Source: Cytobacillus luteolus
Lineage (GTDB): Bacteria > Bacillota > Bacilli > Bacillales > Bacillaceae_L
Assembly (NCBI RefSeq): GCF_017873715.1
Contig: NZ_JAGGKM010000001.1
Span: forward strand, 620,001 to 684,000
Length of the DNA: 64,000 nucleotides
Reading direction: 5' to 3'
Numbering within the stretch: the first letter of the stretch is position 1; the number at the start of each line of letters is the position of its first letter. The notes under the pieces are model-generated. The model was not told the origin of the DNA, did no database searches, and worked only from the letters and a program-made list of their open reading frames with translations. Both the position numbers and the translations under genes were made by a program. Shown here in pieces: positions 7,584 through 16,793 of the stretch.

Positions 7584-8120
7584 ATGTCTGGTTGTATGAG
7601 TAGTATGTTTCAGAGGGAAGTAATGAATCTATGTAGTCCTTTGCAACAATTAAAAGATGAGCATGGTCCCTTAAATGTAATGAAAAAAGAATTATATGAT
7701 ATTTCGTCAAATATAGAGAAAACGAAAGAAGCAGAGTGCTTAGAAGTTATAAAGAAATTACGAGAGAAAGTAGAAAGCTTTGTTGCCGTGTTAGAACCAC
7801 ATTCACAAAGAGAGGAAGGTGTTCTTTTTGAGATGATGGAAAAATATATTGGAAGAACTTCAGGGCCAATTGCAGTTATGGAATATGAACATGATCAGGC
7901 AAAGTCTAACATAGGTAAGTTTTTAATGGAGACAGAACATCTCTCTGACAATTTATTGAAAGATGATGCTAAAAGGTTAGCTTCCTATGTAAGTGAAGCC
8001 TATTTAATTTTAACTGATCATTTTATGAAAGAGGAGAATGTATTGTTTCCAATGGCTGAGAAAATGTTGTCTGATGAAGAGAAACACGAACTTGAAGTAA
8101 GAATAAATGAAATAAAATAA
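7584..8120 (+). CDS. Hemerythrin-domain protein
   Basis: 178 aa, a single HHE four-helix bundle. Di-iron ligands are visible: His in KDEHGPL, His and Glu in PHSQREEG, His in YEHDQAK, and His and Glu in DHFMKEENVLFP. Such proteins bind O2 or NO or help repair iron-sulphur centres. Cytosolic; N-terminal MSGCMSSMF has no clear export signal. The Fnr-type promoter points to induction under low oxygen or nitrosative conditions. Single gene with its own terminator. Function beyond di-iron binding is inference. Confidence 0.88.
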   Translation: MSGCMSSMFQREVMNLCSPLQQLKDEHGPLNVMKKELYDISSNIEKTKEAECLEVIKKLREKVESFVAVLEPHSQREEGVLFEMMEKYIGRTSGPIAVMEYEHDQAKSNIGKFLMETEHLSDNLLKDDAKRLASYVSEAYLILTDHFMKEENVLFPMAEKMLSDEEKHELEVRINEIK

Positions 8121-8134
8121 ATGCAAAATAGTTA

Positions 8135-8167
8135 GACTGCCGAAAAATACTTTTCGACAGTCTTTTT
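8135..8167. terminator. Bidirectional terminator, hemerythrin / MFS exporter
   Basis: 12-base arms (8135-8146 and 8151-8162), one mismatch, four-base loop, T run. Confidence 0.85.
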
Positions 8168-8170
8168 ACA

Positions 8171-9403
8171 TTACGTATTCCAAGTTTCTACTTCTTCATC
8201 AGAAGGAAGCAAATAGGTCAATAGACCAAGAAGGGGGAGAAATCCAATAGCAATAATAGTAGAGGTTAAGCCGAAAATATCTGCCAACGACCCCACTGCA
8301 ATCGACCCAATTGCTCCCATCCCAAAAGCAAGGCCAACTATTAATCCAGACATCGTACCTATTTTACCTGGTAATAATTCTTGAGCGTAGACTACCGTTA
8401 CTGAAAAACTCGACATAAGAATAAAGCCAATTAATCCAACGAGTCCGTAAGCAATTAATGGGTTTACAAAAGGTAATAGGATGGCCAGAGGTGTAGCACC
8501 AATCATAGATAAAAAGATAATTCTTTTCTTACCGAAACGGTCTGCCAAAGGACCTCCAAAAAATGTACCAACTGCACCTGCTGCTAAGAATATGAAAATA
8601 AAAAGTTGAGATTGCGAGATTGTATAGCCATACACTTCGATAACATAAAATGCATAAAAATTTGTTATAGATGATATATACCAAGATCGGGCAAAAACGA
8701 GAATGACGATAATTAATAAGGCAAGTTTTATTGCTTTTGAGAAGGACAACCCTGTCTCTAAACCACCAGTTTTTTGTTTTGGTTTAGCTGAAAGGAATGT
8801 TAAGGTAGTTGAATACCACCTTGCAATATAGATTAATAGTCCAATAGCTGTTGCAGCAACAATAGAAAACCAAATAGCACCAAACTGTCCTAGTGGAACA
8901 AGAATTAATGCAGTAATGATTGGTCCTAATGCTGAACCTGAGTTTCCACCAACCTGGTAAATGGATTGTGCTAACCCTCTACGATTTCCGGCAGCCATAT
9001 ATGCAACCCGAGAACCTTCTGGATGGAAAATAGCTGAACCAAAACCTATACAAAGTACTGCTATGATGATGGTTAAAAATGTCGGAGCAAAGGCTAAACC
9101 GATAATGCCAAAAAACGTTAGAGTTAAACCGAATGGTAAGGCATAGGGTAATGGTTTTTTATCAGTGTACCAACCAACAGCAGGCTGTAAGACGGAAGAG
9201 ACCACATTTAATGAGAAACCAATAAAACCAATTTGTGTAAACGTTAAACCCATTGATTTCTGTAAAATAGGAAACATTGCAGGTATAACTGCTTGAATGG
9301 AATCGTTTAATAAATGGCATAATCCAATCATAAATAAGATACTGTAGGCAGTTTTTTGTTCTGGAATGGTTTTAGATGATGCTATTTTACTAGTTGCAAG
9401 CAT
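8171..9403 (-). CDS. MFS exporter, fosmidomycin-resistance (Fsr) type
   Basis: 410 aa from ATG 9403, preferred because aaaggag stands about 11 bases upstream; longer frames from 9427 or 9493 would make that site coding. Twelve hydrophobic segments, MFS loop motif DKKPLPYALPFG after TM2 and DRFGKKRIIF in the second half, and GLCHLLNDSIQAVIPAMFP at TM1, characteristic of Fsr-like proteins. Probable proton-driven drug efflux; actual substrate unknown. Single gene. Confidence 0.8.
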   Translation of the reverse strand: MLATSKIASSKTIPEQKTAYSILFMIGLCHLLNDSIQAVIPAMFPILQKSMGLTFTQIGFIGFSLNVVSSVLQPAVGWYTDKKPLPYALPFGLTLTFFGIIGLAFAPTFLTIIIAVLCIGFGSAIFHPEGSRVAYMAAGNRRGLAQSIYQVGGNSGSALGPIITALILVPLGQFGAIWFSIVAATAIGLLIYIARWYSTTLTFLSAKPKQKTGGLETGLSFSKAIKLALLIIVILVFARSWYISSITNFYAFYVIEVYGYTISQSQLFIFIFLAAGAVGTFFGGPLADRFGKKRIIFLSMIGATPLAILLPFVNPLIAYGLVGLIGFILMSSFSVTVVYAQELLPGKIGTMSGLIVGLAFGMGAIGSIAVGSLADIFGLTSTIIAIGFLPLLGLLTYLLPSDEEVETWNT

Positions 9404-9562
9404 AGGCGGAGATACTCCTTTTATCATGTTATATACACCTTCAATAAAAACCCTTTTCTTTAGATTTGTAAAGGTATATTTATTATTAATCATTTCTAAA
9501 AACCTACATTATTCGACGAATTATTTCCTGGGTGATAGGTAAGATGAACTTTACGGTTTTTA

Positions 9563-9577
9563 AATTTTCTGATAAAT
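9563..9577. promoter_or_regulatory. CodY-like box upstream of the aldo/keto reductase
   Basis: AATTTTCTGATAAAT matches 13 of 15 positions of the CodY consensus AATTTTCWGAAAATT, about 56 bp before the start codon. AT-rich DNA gives chance matches, so this is only suggestive. Confidence 0.3.
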
Positions 9578-9632
9578 TAGAGGTAGGTTAAATATAAATA
9601 TTATTTTAGGTTATTAGAGGAGGATTCATCGT

Positions 9633-10580
9633 ATGAGATATCGTCGTTTAGGACGATCTGGACTTAAGGTAAGTGAAATAAGTTTAGGTAGTTGGCTTAC
9701 ATTTGGAAAAACAGTTGATGAAAAGGTAGCCTCTGAAACTATACATAAAGCATATGAATTAGGTATTAATTTTTTTGATTCGGCTAATGTTTATGAACGA
9801 GGAGAAGGTGAGAGGATACTAGCAAAGTCTCTTAAAGATTATCGTAGAGAATCTTATGTAATAACCACAAAAGCATTTTGGCCGATGGGAGATGGTCCGA
9901 ATGATCGAGGACTGTCAAGAAAACATATAGTTGAACAAGTAAATGCTAGCTTAAAAAGGATGGACTTAGACTATATTGATGTTTTTTACTGTCACCGATA
10001 TGACCATGATACACCAGTTGATGAAACATTAAGAGCAATTGATGACCTTGTTCGTCAAGGGAAAATTCTATATGCGGGAGTTAGTGAGTGGTCTGCAGCA
10101 CAAATTCAGGAAGCTGTATCAATCGCAGATAAGTACTTAATGGATAGAATTATAGTAAATCAGCCTCAATATAATATGTTTCATAGAGACATTGAAGACG
10201 AGATAATTCCTGTCAGTGAAAAGAACGGTATCTCCCAGGTCGTGTTTTCACCACTTGCTCAAGGTGTTTTAACAGGTAAATATAAGGGAGGACAATTCCC
10301 AACTGGTAGTAGGGGTGCTAATGAGCAGGTTAACACTTGGGTAAAACAAATTATTAATGATATTGTTTTAACGAAGTTAGACCGCTTAGAAGAAATTGCC
10401 GGGGAACTGGAAATCACTTTGCCAGAGTTAGCTCTAGCATGGATCTTACGCCAACCTAATGTTGCGAGTACTCTAGTGGGTGCGTCAAATCCTGAACAAA
10501 TCGAGGCAAATGCTCGTGCAGCAGATGTTGTCTTGAGTTTTGAGACAATCGAAAAAATTGAAACCGTTTTAACAATATAA
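9633..10580 (+). CDS. Aldo/keto reductase, Kv-beta-like (AKR6 type)
   Basis: 315 aa TIM-barrel NADPH oxidoreductase. Catalytic Asp and Tyr in FFDSANVYERGEGE (about 48-61), Lys in VITTKAFW, His in VFYCHRYD. The cofactor region SPLAQGVLTGKYKGG and TLVGASNPEQIEANA near the end match the AKR6 group that includes voltage-gated potassium channel beta subunits. Likely reduces aldehydes or methylglyoxal-like compounds; substrate unknown. Strong site (gaggagg) before ATG. Single gene. Confidence 0.88.
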   Translation: MRYRRLGRSGLKVSEISLGSWLTFGKTVDEKVASETIHKAYELGINFFDSANVYERGEGERILAKSLKDYRRESYVITTKAFWPMGDGPNDRGLSRKHIVEQVNASLKRMDLDYIDVFYCHRYDHDTPVDETLRAIDDLVRQGKILYAGVSEWSAAQIQEAVSIADKYLMDRIIVNQPQYNMFHRDIEDEIIPVSEKNGISQVVFSPLAQGVLTGKYKGGQFPTGSRGANEQVNTWVKQIINDIVLTKLDRLEEIAGELEITLPELALAWILRQPNVASTLVGASNPEQIEANARAADVVLSFETIEKIETVLTI

Positions 10581-10587
10581 TTTAAAA

Positions 10588-10622
10588 AGAAAACAGGCTA
10601 CGCTTCATAGCCTGTTTTCTTT
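10588..10622. terminator. Bidirectional terminator, aldo/keto reductase / kinase
   Basis: 13-bp perfect arms 10588-10600 and 10608-10620. The minus-strand kinase gene ends inside it, so part of its C-terminal tail is encoded by the stem. Confidence 0.9.
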
Positions 10623-12121
10623 ATGGAAAGTGGTAATATAATTTTTACTTTCGTACCAACATTCACTTCACTCTCAATTTCAATTGTTCCTCCATATAGA
10701 GTGATAATTCGCCTACAAACAACTAATCCTAGTCCTGTCCCTGTATCTTTCATCGTAAAGAATGGTTCAAATATTTTTGATAGGGCTTCTTTAGGAATTC
10801 CTTGACCAGTATCTGTGATGGTTATTAGGCAATTACTTGAACTTTTTTGGAGTTGAATGACAATTGTTCCGTTTGAAGGCATTGCCTGGAAAGCATTTTT
10901 TGTCAAATTTAGAATTACTTGTTTAATATGATCTTTTGTACATTTAACTAGTAATGGATGTTCACCATCGTTTATCACACGATACTTAATATTGTAAAGG
11001 TTCGCTTCGGAGAGAATAAGTGGGTCAAGTTCACTTATAATTTTTCTAATATCATTATCCTCGGTTTTTTCCGCAGTAGGTTTTCCAAGTACTAGAAATT
11101 CACTAATGATCTCATTTATTCGTTTTATTTCTTCATCAATTACAGAAAAATAGAATTGGTCTTCCGTGTCTGTGTATTTTTCACTTAATAATTGTATGAG
11201 CCCTTTAATTCCAGTGAGGGGGTTCCTAATTTCATGGGCAGTACTTGCAGCTAGTGTTCCAACAAGTTCTAGCTTTTGAGCTTCATTTTGGGCACTTTCA
11301 AACGCAGTTTTTCTACGTAAAAGTACATATTTCAATAATATCAATAAAATGTTAGTGAAAATAAAAGTAGTAATAATGTAGGAAAAGGCAGCATTAAGCA
11401 GCTCTTCTTTTGGAAATAAAGTAAAATTAGGTTTTCCCTCCAGTGTCCAAGGTGTATGTGTAAGAGTAGTTGAGATGGCTTCACCTTTTGACTCTGTAAA
11501 TTTAGAAGCTGTGCTAAGAATTTCAGTTCCATCCATTTCAGTTACTCGAATAAAAGTGTTAGGTGTTAAGACCTTCATTTCATTTTCGATATAATCCAAG
11601 CGAATACTTAGAAGTAAATAACCATTATAGTCAGCTTCTTGGGTGACAGGCGTAGCGATAGATATGATATACCTTTTACTTACTCTTCCTGTATGTGCTT
11701 TGGAAATAACTGTTTTTTTAGAACGAACCACGTCCTGAAAATATTCACGGTCCGCTAAATTGACCGGAGATTGTAAGTTAACAGATGAGGCTAAAATATC
11801 GCCTTGTTCATTAACATAGTAGAGACCTGAGTATCTTGAATCTTGACTATGGGCTTTGCTAAGGACATCCTCTATCTCTGCTATTTCATATTGCCCAGGG
11901 TTAATCACAAGAGCAAGAGCCTCTGTGGTAGCAATTGTTTCTCCAATAAATCGATCAAAATGGTTTTTATAAAATTGTAATGTCCAATCAGTATGTTCCA
12001 TAAATTCTTTTTCTAGGGAGTCATATTTATATTGGATTAATAGATAACTAGTAATACTGGTGGGTAGTAAAACAATTGCTAAGTAGATTAATAGATTCCT
12101 GATTACTGTATTTAGCTTCAA
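10598..12121 (-). CDS. Membrane sensor histidine kinase, KinD-like
   Basis: 507 aa, the same length as B. subtilis KinD (506). TM1 at about 9-28, an extracellular dCache-type domain (30-235; NLADREYFQDVVRSKKTVIS is a typical Cache segment), TM2 at about 243-266, HisKA with phospho-His in AHEIRNPLTGIKG near 295, and a HATPase with N box (NLTKNAFQAM), G1 (DTGQGIP) and G2 (GTGLGL). No response regulator is adjacent, as for orphan sporulation kinases that feed Spo0F. KinD identity is by architecture, not proven. Confidence 0.75.
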   Translation of the reverse strand: MKLNTVIRNLLIYLAIVLLPTSITSYLLIQYKYDSLEKEFMEHTDWTLQFYKNHFDRFIGETIATTEALALVINPGQYEIAEIEDVLSKAHSQDSRYSGLYYVNEQGDILASSVNLQSPVNLADREYFQDVVRSKKTVISKAHTGRVSKRYIISIATPVTQEADYNGYLLLSIRLDYIENEMKVLTPNTFIRVTEMDGTEILSTASKFTESKGEAISTTLTHTPWTLEGKPNFTLFPKEELLNAAFSYIITTFIFTNILLILLKYVLLRRKTAFESAQNEAQKLELVGTLAASTAHEIRNPLTGIKGLIQLLSEKYTDTEDQFYFSVIDEEIKRINEIISEFLVLGKPTAEKTEDNDIRKIISELDPLILSEANLYNIKYRVINDGEHPLLVKCTKDHIKQVILNLTKNAFQAMPSNGTIVIQLQKSSSNCLITITDTGQGIPKEALSKIFEPFFTMKDTGTGLGLVVCRRIITLYGGTIEIESEVNVGTKVKIILPLSIKKTGYEA

Positions 12122-12260
12122 AGTTGTTACCCCTTAAAAATAGTTTCTTCATACATTTCAACTATAGTATAGTGTTGATTTAAAGTAAATGTAGGAATAA
12201 TAGTTGACCACATCGTAATTTTTATATAACTTTTAAGGATAGTACCAAGGAGGTAGACAT

Positions 12261-13055
12261 ATGAACTGGAATGAAATCTATGAGACAGCAAAAGCTTGGA
12301 CACTTGAGGCAGGCGAAATATTAAGAAACGCTACAAAGGAAACTGTAAAAGTAGAGTATAAGACTTCTGCAGCAGATTTAGTTACTCAAAAGGATAAGGA
12401 AATAGAACAATTTTTTATTGATCGGATTGCAACGAATTATCCTGAACACTTCCTATTAGGAGAAGAAGGTCTAGCGAGTGACCAAGAATATGATCCAAAC
12501 CAAGAAATCGTTTGGATAGTGGACCCGATTGATGGAACAACAAATTTTGTTCATCAAAAGAGAAATTTCGCAATCTCTGTTGGTATTTATGAATTTGGCA
12601 ATCCAAAAATTGGATTTGTGTATGACCCGGTGGCAGATGAACTATTTCATGCACAAGTTGGACAAGGTGCTTATTTAAATAATCAATTGTTACCGAGATT
12701 ACCTCAAAAAACGTTGGAAGAAGCAAATATTAGTATTAATCAACTTTGGCTTGTACCAAATAGATATGTTGATTACACAATTTTTACTAGTATGATTCAG
12801 AAAGCGAGAGGAACTCGTTATATAGGCTCTGCTGCTTTAGAAATTGCTTATGTTGCAAGCGGCAGATTAGATACGTATATAGATTTTCGTCTTTCCTCTT
12901 GGGATATTGCTGGAGGAATGGTTATCTTAGGTGAGGTTGATGGATTAATGAAAACAGTTGATGATAAGGACATTGATGTTTTTAGTCCTGGTATTACCTA
13001 CTTTTCGAATAAGCATGTTTTAGATGAGGTTTATCAAAATGTGAATAAGAAATAG
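12261..13055 (+). CDS. Inositol monophosphatase family protein (SuhB/YktC-like)
   Basis: 264 aa, full-length family member. Metal site residues: Glu in LLGEEGLAS (about 73), Asp in VDPIDGTTNFVH (about 92-95), and Asp in SSWDIAGGMVILGE near 216. Li+-sensitive Mg2+-dependent phosphatases of this group act on inositol-1-phosphate and also on fructose bisphosphate, NADP or PAP, so the natural substrate is open. Good binding site (aaggaggtag) before ATG. Divergent from the kinase gene. Single gene, cytosolic. Confidence 0.88.
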   Translation: MNWNEIYETAKAWTLEAGEILRNATKETVKVEYKTSAADLVTQKDKEIEQFFIDRIATNYPEHFLLGEEGLASDQEYDPNQEIVWIVDPIDGTTNFVHQKRNFAISVGIYEFGNPKIGFVYDPVADELFHAQVGQGAYLNNQLLPRLPQKTLEEANISINQLWLVPNRYVDYTIFTSMIQKARGTRYIGSAALEIAYVASGRLDTYIDFRLSSWDIAGGMVILGEVDGLMKTVDDKDIDVFSPGITYFSNKHVLDEVYQNVNKK

Positions 13056-13253
13056 GTTGACTGGTACATTAAAAAAGATGCAATTTTTATGGCCACAATC
13101 TCTAAAAAGTTAATGTTACAAAAGATTGCAAAGTTTCTCTTAAGTAAATTTTTTGTAAATAAATTAAATTTTATGTCGAATTATTGAATGCTTTAATATA
13201 TAATGAAAATCGATTCAACTTTTATAATCTTTCATTATCTAGGAGGCAAAAGA

Positions 13254-14159
13254 ATGAAAAAGTTTTTAACTTTGCTAACAGCCCTTACAATGGTTTTGGC
13301 TCTTGCAGCATGTGGTTCGAACAACGAAGGTACTGGCGAGAAAAAAGAAGAAGAAATTAAAGAATTAACTATGGGATTCATTCCTTCACAGGAAGCTGAC
13401 CAAATTGCTGACAATGTTAAGCCTTTAGAAGAGTACTTAACTGAGAAACTTGGAGTACCTGTAAAAGCTGAAGTTATGATTGATTTTGTTGGTTTAGTTG
13501 AAGGTATGAGAACTGGTCAAATTGACATCGGATTTACAAACCCATTTGGTTATGTTCAAGCAGTAGAGCGTGCAGAAGTTCAGCCTGTGGTTAAGGCAAT
13601 TCGTCGTGGATCTGATACATATAAAGCACAATTCATTGCTAGAGCTGATTCTGGACTTAAATCTATCGATGATTTAGTAGCAAAAGAAGGTTTAACTTGG
13701 GCGTTTGGAGATACACTTTCAACTTCTGGATATTTATTCCCGGCATCATTATTAACTCAAAAAGGTGTTGCAGATATTAACACATTCTTTAAGCAAACTG
13801 CTGTTGGTGGACATGACAATGCTGTATTAGCAGTTCTTGAAGGACAAGCAGACTTTGCAACTACTTTCGATGATGCACGTACAGTTTTAGAAAAAGATCA
13901 TCCAAATGTTATGGAAGAAGTAGTAGTAATTGGTCACACAGAAGACATTCCTAATGATGGAGTTTCAGTTCGTAAAGGTTTATCTGAAGAGTGGGTTAAC
14001 AAAATTAAAGAAGCATTCTTAGCAATTAATGATAACCCAGAAGTATTAGCAGTTATGAACGAAGTATACACTTGGGATGGAATTGCAGAATCTACTGATG
14101 AAGAATATGATGTTGTTCGAGCAGTTTATGAGCAATTTAAAGAGCAGTTAGGTCAATAA
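13254..14159 (+). CDS. phnD: Phosphate/phosphite/phosphonate ABC transporter substrate-binding lipoprotein
   Basis: 301 aa from ATG 13254, with aggaggcaaaag just before; the frame opening at 13203 lacks a binding site. Lipoprotein signal with lipobox LALAAC near residue 21. PhnD-type periplasmic fold: MGFIPSQEADQIADN at the mature N-terminus, DIGFTNPFGYVQAVER and TAVGGHDNAVLAVLEGQADF are the usual ligand-loop segments. Delivers phosphonate, phosphite or a related compound to PhnEE. A strong hairpin separates it from phnC, which should make the binding protein more abundant than the membrane parts. Confidence 0.9.
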   Translation: MKKFLTLLTALTMVLALAACGSNNEGTGEKKEEEIKELTMGFIPSQEADQIADNVKPLEEYLTEKLGVPVKAEVMIDFVGLVEGMRTGQIDIGFTNPFGYVQAVERAEVQPVVKAIRRGSDTYKAQFIARADSGLKSIDDLVAKEGLTWAFGDTLSTSGYLFPASLLTQKGVADINTFFKQTAVGGHDNAVLAVLEGQADFATTFDDARTVLEKDHPNVMEEVVVIGHTEDIPNDGVSVRKGLSEEWVNKIKEAFLAINDNPEVLAVMNEVYTWDGIAESTDEEYDVVRAVYEQFKEQLGQ

Positions 14160-14184
14160 TATAAATATACAATCTCAAAATACA

Positions 14185-14219
14185 AAGAGAGGAGATTAAC
14201 ATTCTTCCTCTCTTTTTTA
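14185..14219 (+). terminator. Partial terminator between phnD and phnC
   Basis: Nine-bp perfect arms 14185-14193 and 14206-14214, six Ts after. Likely lets only some transcripts reach phnC, giving excess binding protein. The ~100 bp between it and phnC may also hold a second promoter. Confidence 0.8.
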
Positions 14220-14322
14220 TCGAGTGAATATCTGAATCTTTAAATTTGTTATTTAGGCAATACTTTATAGGAAATTGACCTGGTGAAGCTAGGTTCTAAA
14301 TGAGAGTAAAGGAGCAACAAAA

Positions 14323-15102
14323 ATGATTGAATTTAAGAATGTTTCTCTAACATATCCAAATGGTCACCAGGGTTTAAAAAACGTAAATGTAAAAATAAAC
14401 CCAGGTGAGTTTATTGTTGTCGTTGGTTTATCAGGAGCAGGAAAATCCACTTTTATCAGAAGTATTAACCAACTGGTTAAACCTACTGATGGAGAGTTGT
14501 TAATAGATGGAAAAAACACATTAACATTTAAAGAAAGAGATCTTAAAGGTCTAAGAAAAAACATTGGGATGATATTCCAAAATTATAACCTTGTTAATAG
14601 AATGTCTGTTTTACGAAATGTTTTAACAGGTCGTTTAGGTCATACAAGCACACTAAAAAGTCTTCTTGGTCTTTTTTCTGAAGAAGATAAACAATTAGCT
14701 CTTAATAGCTTAAAAAGGGTTGGGATTGAAGAAAAAGCTTATTCAAGGGCTGATCAATTAAGTGGTGGACAACAACAACGTGTTAGTATTGCAAGGGCTT
14801 TAACACAACAACCTAAGTATATTCTTGCAGATGAGCCAGTTGCGAGTCTAGATCCTCCAACCTCTCACATTGTTATGAGAGATTTAAAGAAAATTAATAA
14901 AGAAGACGGTATTACTACCATTGTAAATTTACATTTTATTGATATGGCAATGGAATATGCAGATCGTATTATAGGCATGCGTGGCGGAGAGATTGTTTTC
15001 GATGGTCCTGCATCCACAGTTACAGAGAAAACATTCGAGCAAATTTACGGTCGTCCTATTAAGGAAGATGATTTGCGCGGGAGTGTAGAAGAAAATGAGT
15101 AA
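14323..15102 (+). CDS. phnC: Phosphonate-type ABC transporter ATP-binding protein
   Basis: 259 aa. Walker [10 protein letters not shown] (about 36-44), Q loop IFQNYNLV, signature [15 protein letters not shown] near 146-160, Walker [14 protein letters not shown], switch His in [14 protein letters not shown]. The PhnC family has Pro-Pro after the Walker B Asp, as here (LDPPTS). Couples ATP hydrolysis to import through the two PhnE permeases. Overlaps the next gene by 8 bp. Confidence 0.93.
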   Translation: MIEFKNVSLTYPNGHQGLKNVNVKINPGEFIVVVGLSGAGKSTFIRSINQLVKPTDGELLIDGKNTLTFKERDLKGLRKNIGMIFQNYNLVNRMSVLRNVLTGRLGHTSTLKSLLGLFSEEDKQLALNSLKRVGIEEKAYSRADQLSGGQQQRVSIARALTQQPKYILADEPVASLDPPTSHIVMRDLKKINKEDGITTIVNLHFIDMAMEYADRIIGMRGGEIVFDGPASTVTEKTFEQIYGRPIKEDDLRGSVEENE

Positions 15103-15901
15103 ACTAGCCGAGCCAACAAAAAAAATTCCTATTGTTCCTGCCAAAACGAAGGCTACTTTTACAAGTATTTTGTTAGTAATAGTAGTTCTCTATATTGGAG
15201 CTGCCTATTTTACAGAGGCATATCCGGATCGAATTATCGAAGGTTTGCCAATTGTTATTGATTTTATTATAAAGGATCTTTTCCCACCAAACTGGGGCTA
15301 TGTAGATAAGGTGATGGGAAGTTTGATTGAAACGTGGAATATGGCACTTTTAGCTACTACACTTTCAGCCATTTTTGCACTTCCTATTAGTTTTCTAGCG
15401 GCCTCCAATATTAATAAAAGTAAAGGGTTTTATAGTACTGTACGCTTTCTATTAAACATTTTACGTACAATTCCAGAACTTATTTTAGCTGTTATTTTAG
15501 TAGCATTAATGGGTATCGGTGCACTAGCTGGTATTGGTGCATTATTTATCTTTTCTCTAGGAATATTAGCAAAGTTAATTAGTGAGACAATTGAAGCCAT
15601 CGATCCAAATCCGTTAGAGGCAATTCGCGCAACTGGTGGGAACATTATTCAAGTTATTTGGTATGGTGTTATGCCACAAATTTTACCGCACTTTACTTCT
15701 TACTCGTTATATGTGTTAGAAATCAATGTTCGTGCCTCTGTAGTACTAGGGTTTGTTGGTGCAGGTGGTATCGGATTAATCTTGAAACATCAACTAGCAC
15801 TATTTAATTTTGGTAATGTTTCTACGATTGTCATCATGACGTTTATCGCGGTTACGATTATTGACTTTGTGAGTAACCGAATAAGGGAGCGATTTATCTA
15901 A
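15095..15901 (+). CDS. phnE: Phosphonate-type ABC transporter permease (first PhnE)
   Basis: 268 aa, about six membrane segments. The EAA cytoplasmic loop that docks on PhnC is PLEAIRATGGNIIQVIWYGVMP near residues 168-188. N-terminal cytoplasmic tail, first TM at about 24-42. Start codon lies inside the phnC end and its stop shares a base with the next start, so the three genes are coupled. Pairs with the second PhnE as a heterodimeric channel. Confidence 0.92.
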   Translation: MSKLAEPTKKIPIVPAKTKATFTSILLVIVVLYIGAAYFTEAYPDRIIEGLPIVIDFIIKDLFPPNWGYVDKVMGSLIETWNMALLATTLSAIFALPISFLAASNINKSKGFYSTVRFLLNILRTIPELILAVILVALMGIGALAGIGALFIFSLGILAKLISETIEAIDPNPLEAIRATGGNIIQVIWYGVMPQILPHFTSYSLYVLEINVRASVVLGFVGAGGIGLILKHQLALFNFGNVSTIVIMTFIAVTIIDFVSNRIRERFI

Positions 15902-16695
15902 TGAGTAAGACAACAGAAACAATTAAACCACCAGTTAAGAAGAATCGATGGCAAATTGGTGTCATCGCAATTGTAGTTATATATTTGTATTATGTTGCAC
16001 TAACAATGACCGATCTATCTTTCCGTGGATCTTCATTAAGTCCAGCTGCTATCTTTAAACGTTTATTCTGGGACCCGTTTTTTATAGCGGATGTTCGAGC
16101 AAAGATTCCTGAATACACATATTATATGATTGAAACAATTTTAATCGCTTATGCTGGAACATTAATTGCGGCTGTATTAGCCATACCTTTTGGTTTTCTT
16201 GCAGCAAGAAATATGTCAAAGTTGTCTAATATCGGGAAATGGATTCTGAATGGTATCCGTGCTTTCCCTGAAATTATGTTAGCGATTATCTTTGTTGCTG
16301 CTGTAGGAATGGGTCCATATGCAGGTGTACTAGCTATCGGGATACACTCTATTGGTGGACTAGGAAAATTATATTCTGAAGTTATTGAGTCAATAGATAT
16401 GAAAGTACTAGAGGCGCTTAAAGCCAATGGGGCAAATCGTCTGCAAGTTATGTGGTTTGGTGTAATTCCACAGGTTATACCACAGTTCTCGAACTATGCG
16501 ATGTATCGCTTTGAAGTGGATGTACGTTCATCCACGATTTTAGGGGTTGTAGGTGCCGGTGGTATTGGTGCTCCTCTAATCATTGCGTCAATGCAACGTA
16601 ACTGGGAGCAAGTAGGTATGATGCTAATCATTATCATTGTTTTCGTAACCATTATGGATTTAATTTCTGGGAAGATTCGTCAACGTATCGTTTAA
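15901..16695 (+). CDS. phnE: Phosphonate-type ABC transporter permease (second PhnE)
   Basis: 264 aa, related to the preceding permease along its length. EAA loop is VLEALKANGANRLQVMWFGVIP near 166-187. Contains an extra extracytoplasmic stretch after TM1 (about 40-75; LSFRGSSLSPAAIFKRLFW). Start overlaps the preceding stop by one base (TAATG). The presence of two distinct PhnE proteins is common in Bacillus. Last gene of the transporter unit, closed by a terminator. Confidence 0.92.
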   Translation: MSKTTETIKPPVKKNRWQIGVIAIVVIYLYYVALTMTDLSFRGSSLSPAAIFKRLFWDPFFIADVRAKIPEYTYYMIETILIAYAGTLIAAVLAIPFGFLAARNMSKLSNIGKWILNGIRAFPEIMLAIIFVAAVGMGPYAGVLAIGIHSIGGLGKLYSEVIESIDMKVLEALKANGANRLQVMWFGVIPQVIPQFSNYAMYRFEVDVRSSTILGVVGAGGIGAPLIIASMQRNWEQVGMMLIIIIVFVTIMDLISGKIRQRIV

Positions 16696-16725
16696 AAATA
16701 GGTTAACATTATAGATCTACTATTT

Positions 16726-16758
16726 AGCACTTCCTGTTTGACAGAAAGTGCTTTTTTT
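16726..16758 (+). terminator. Terminator after the phosphonate-type transporter
   Basis: agcactt (16726-16732) pairs with aagtgct (16746-16752) with extra pairs inside; T run. Confidence 0.8.
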
Positions 16759-16793
16759 ACATAGTTATTTCCAAAAAGAAAGGAGATAAAGAA

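Noticed and set aside
13165-13205. Pho box upstream of phnD
   Set aside because: Several ttatgt/tattga/ttaata hexamers at about 11-bp spacing can be aligned, but matches to TTAACA-type boxes are poor in AT-rich sequence.
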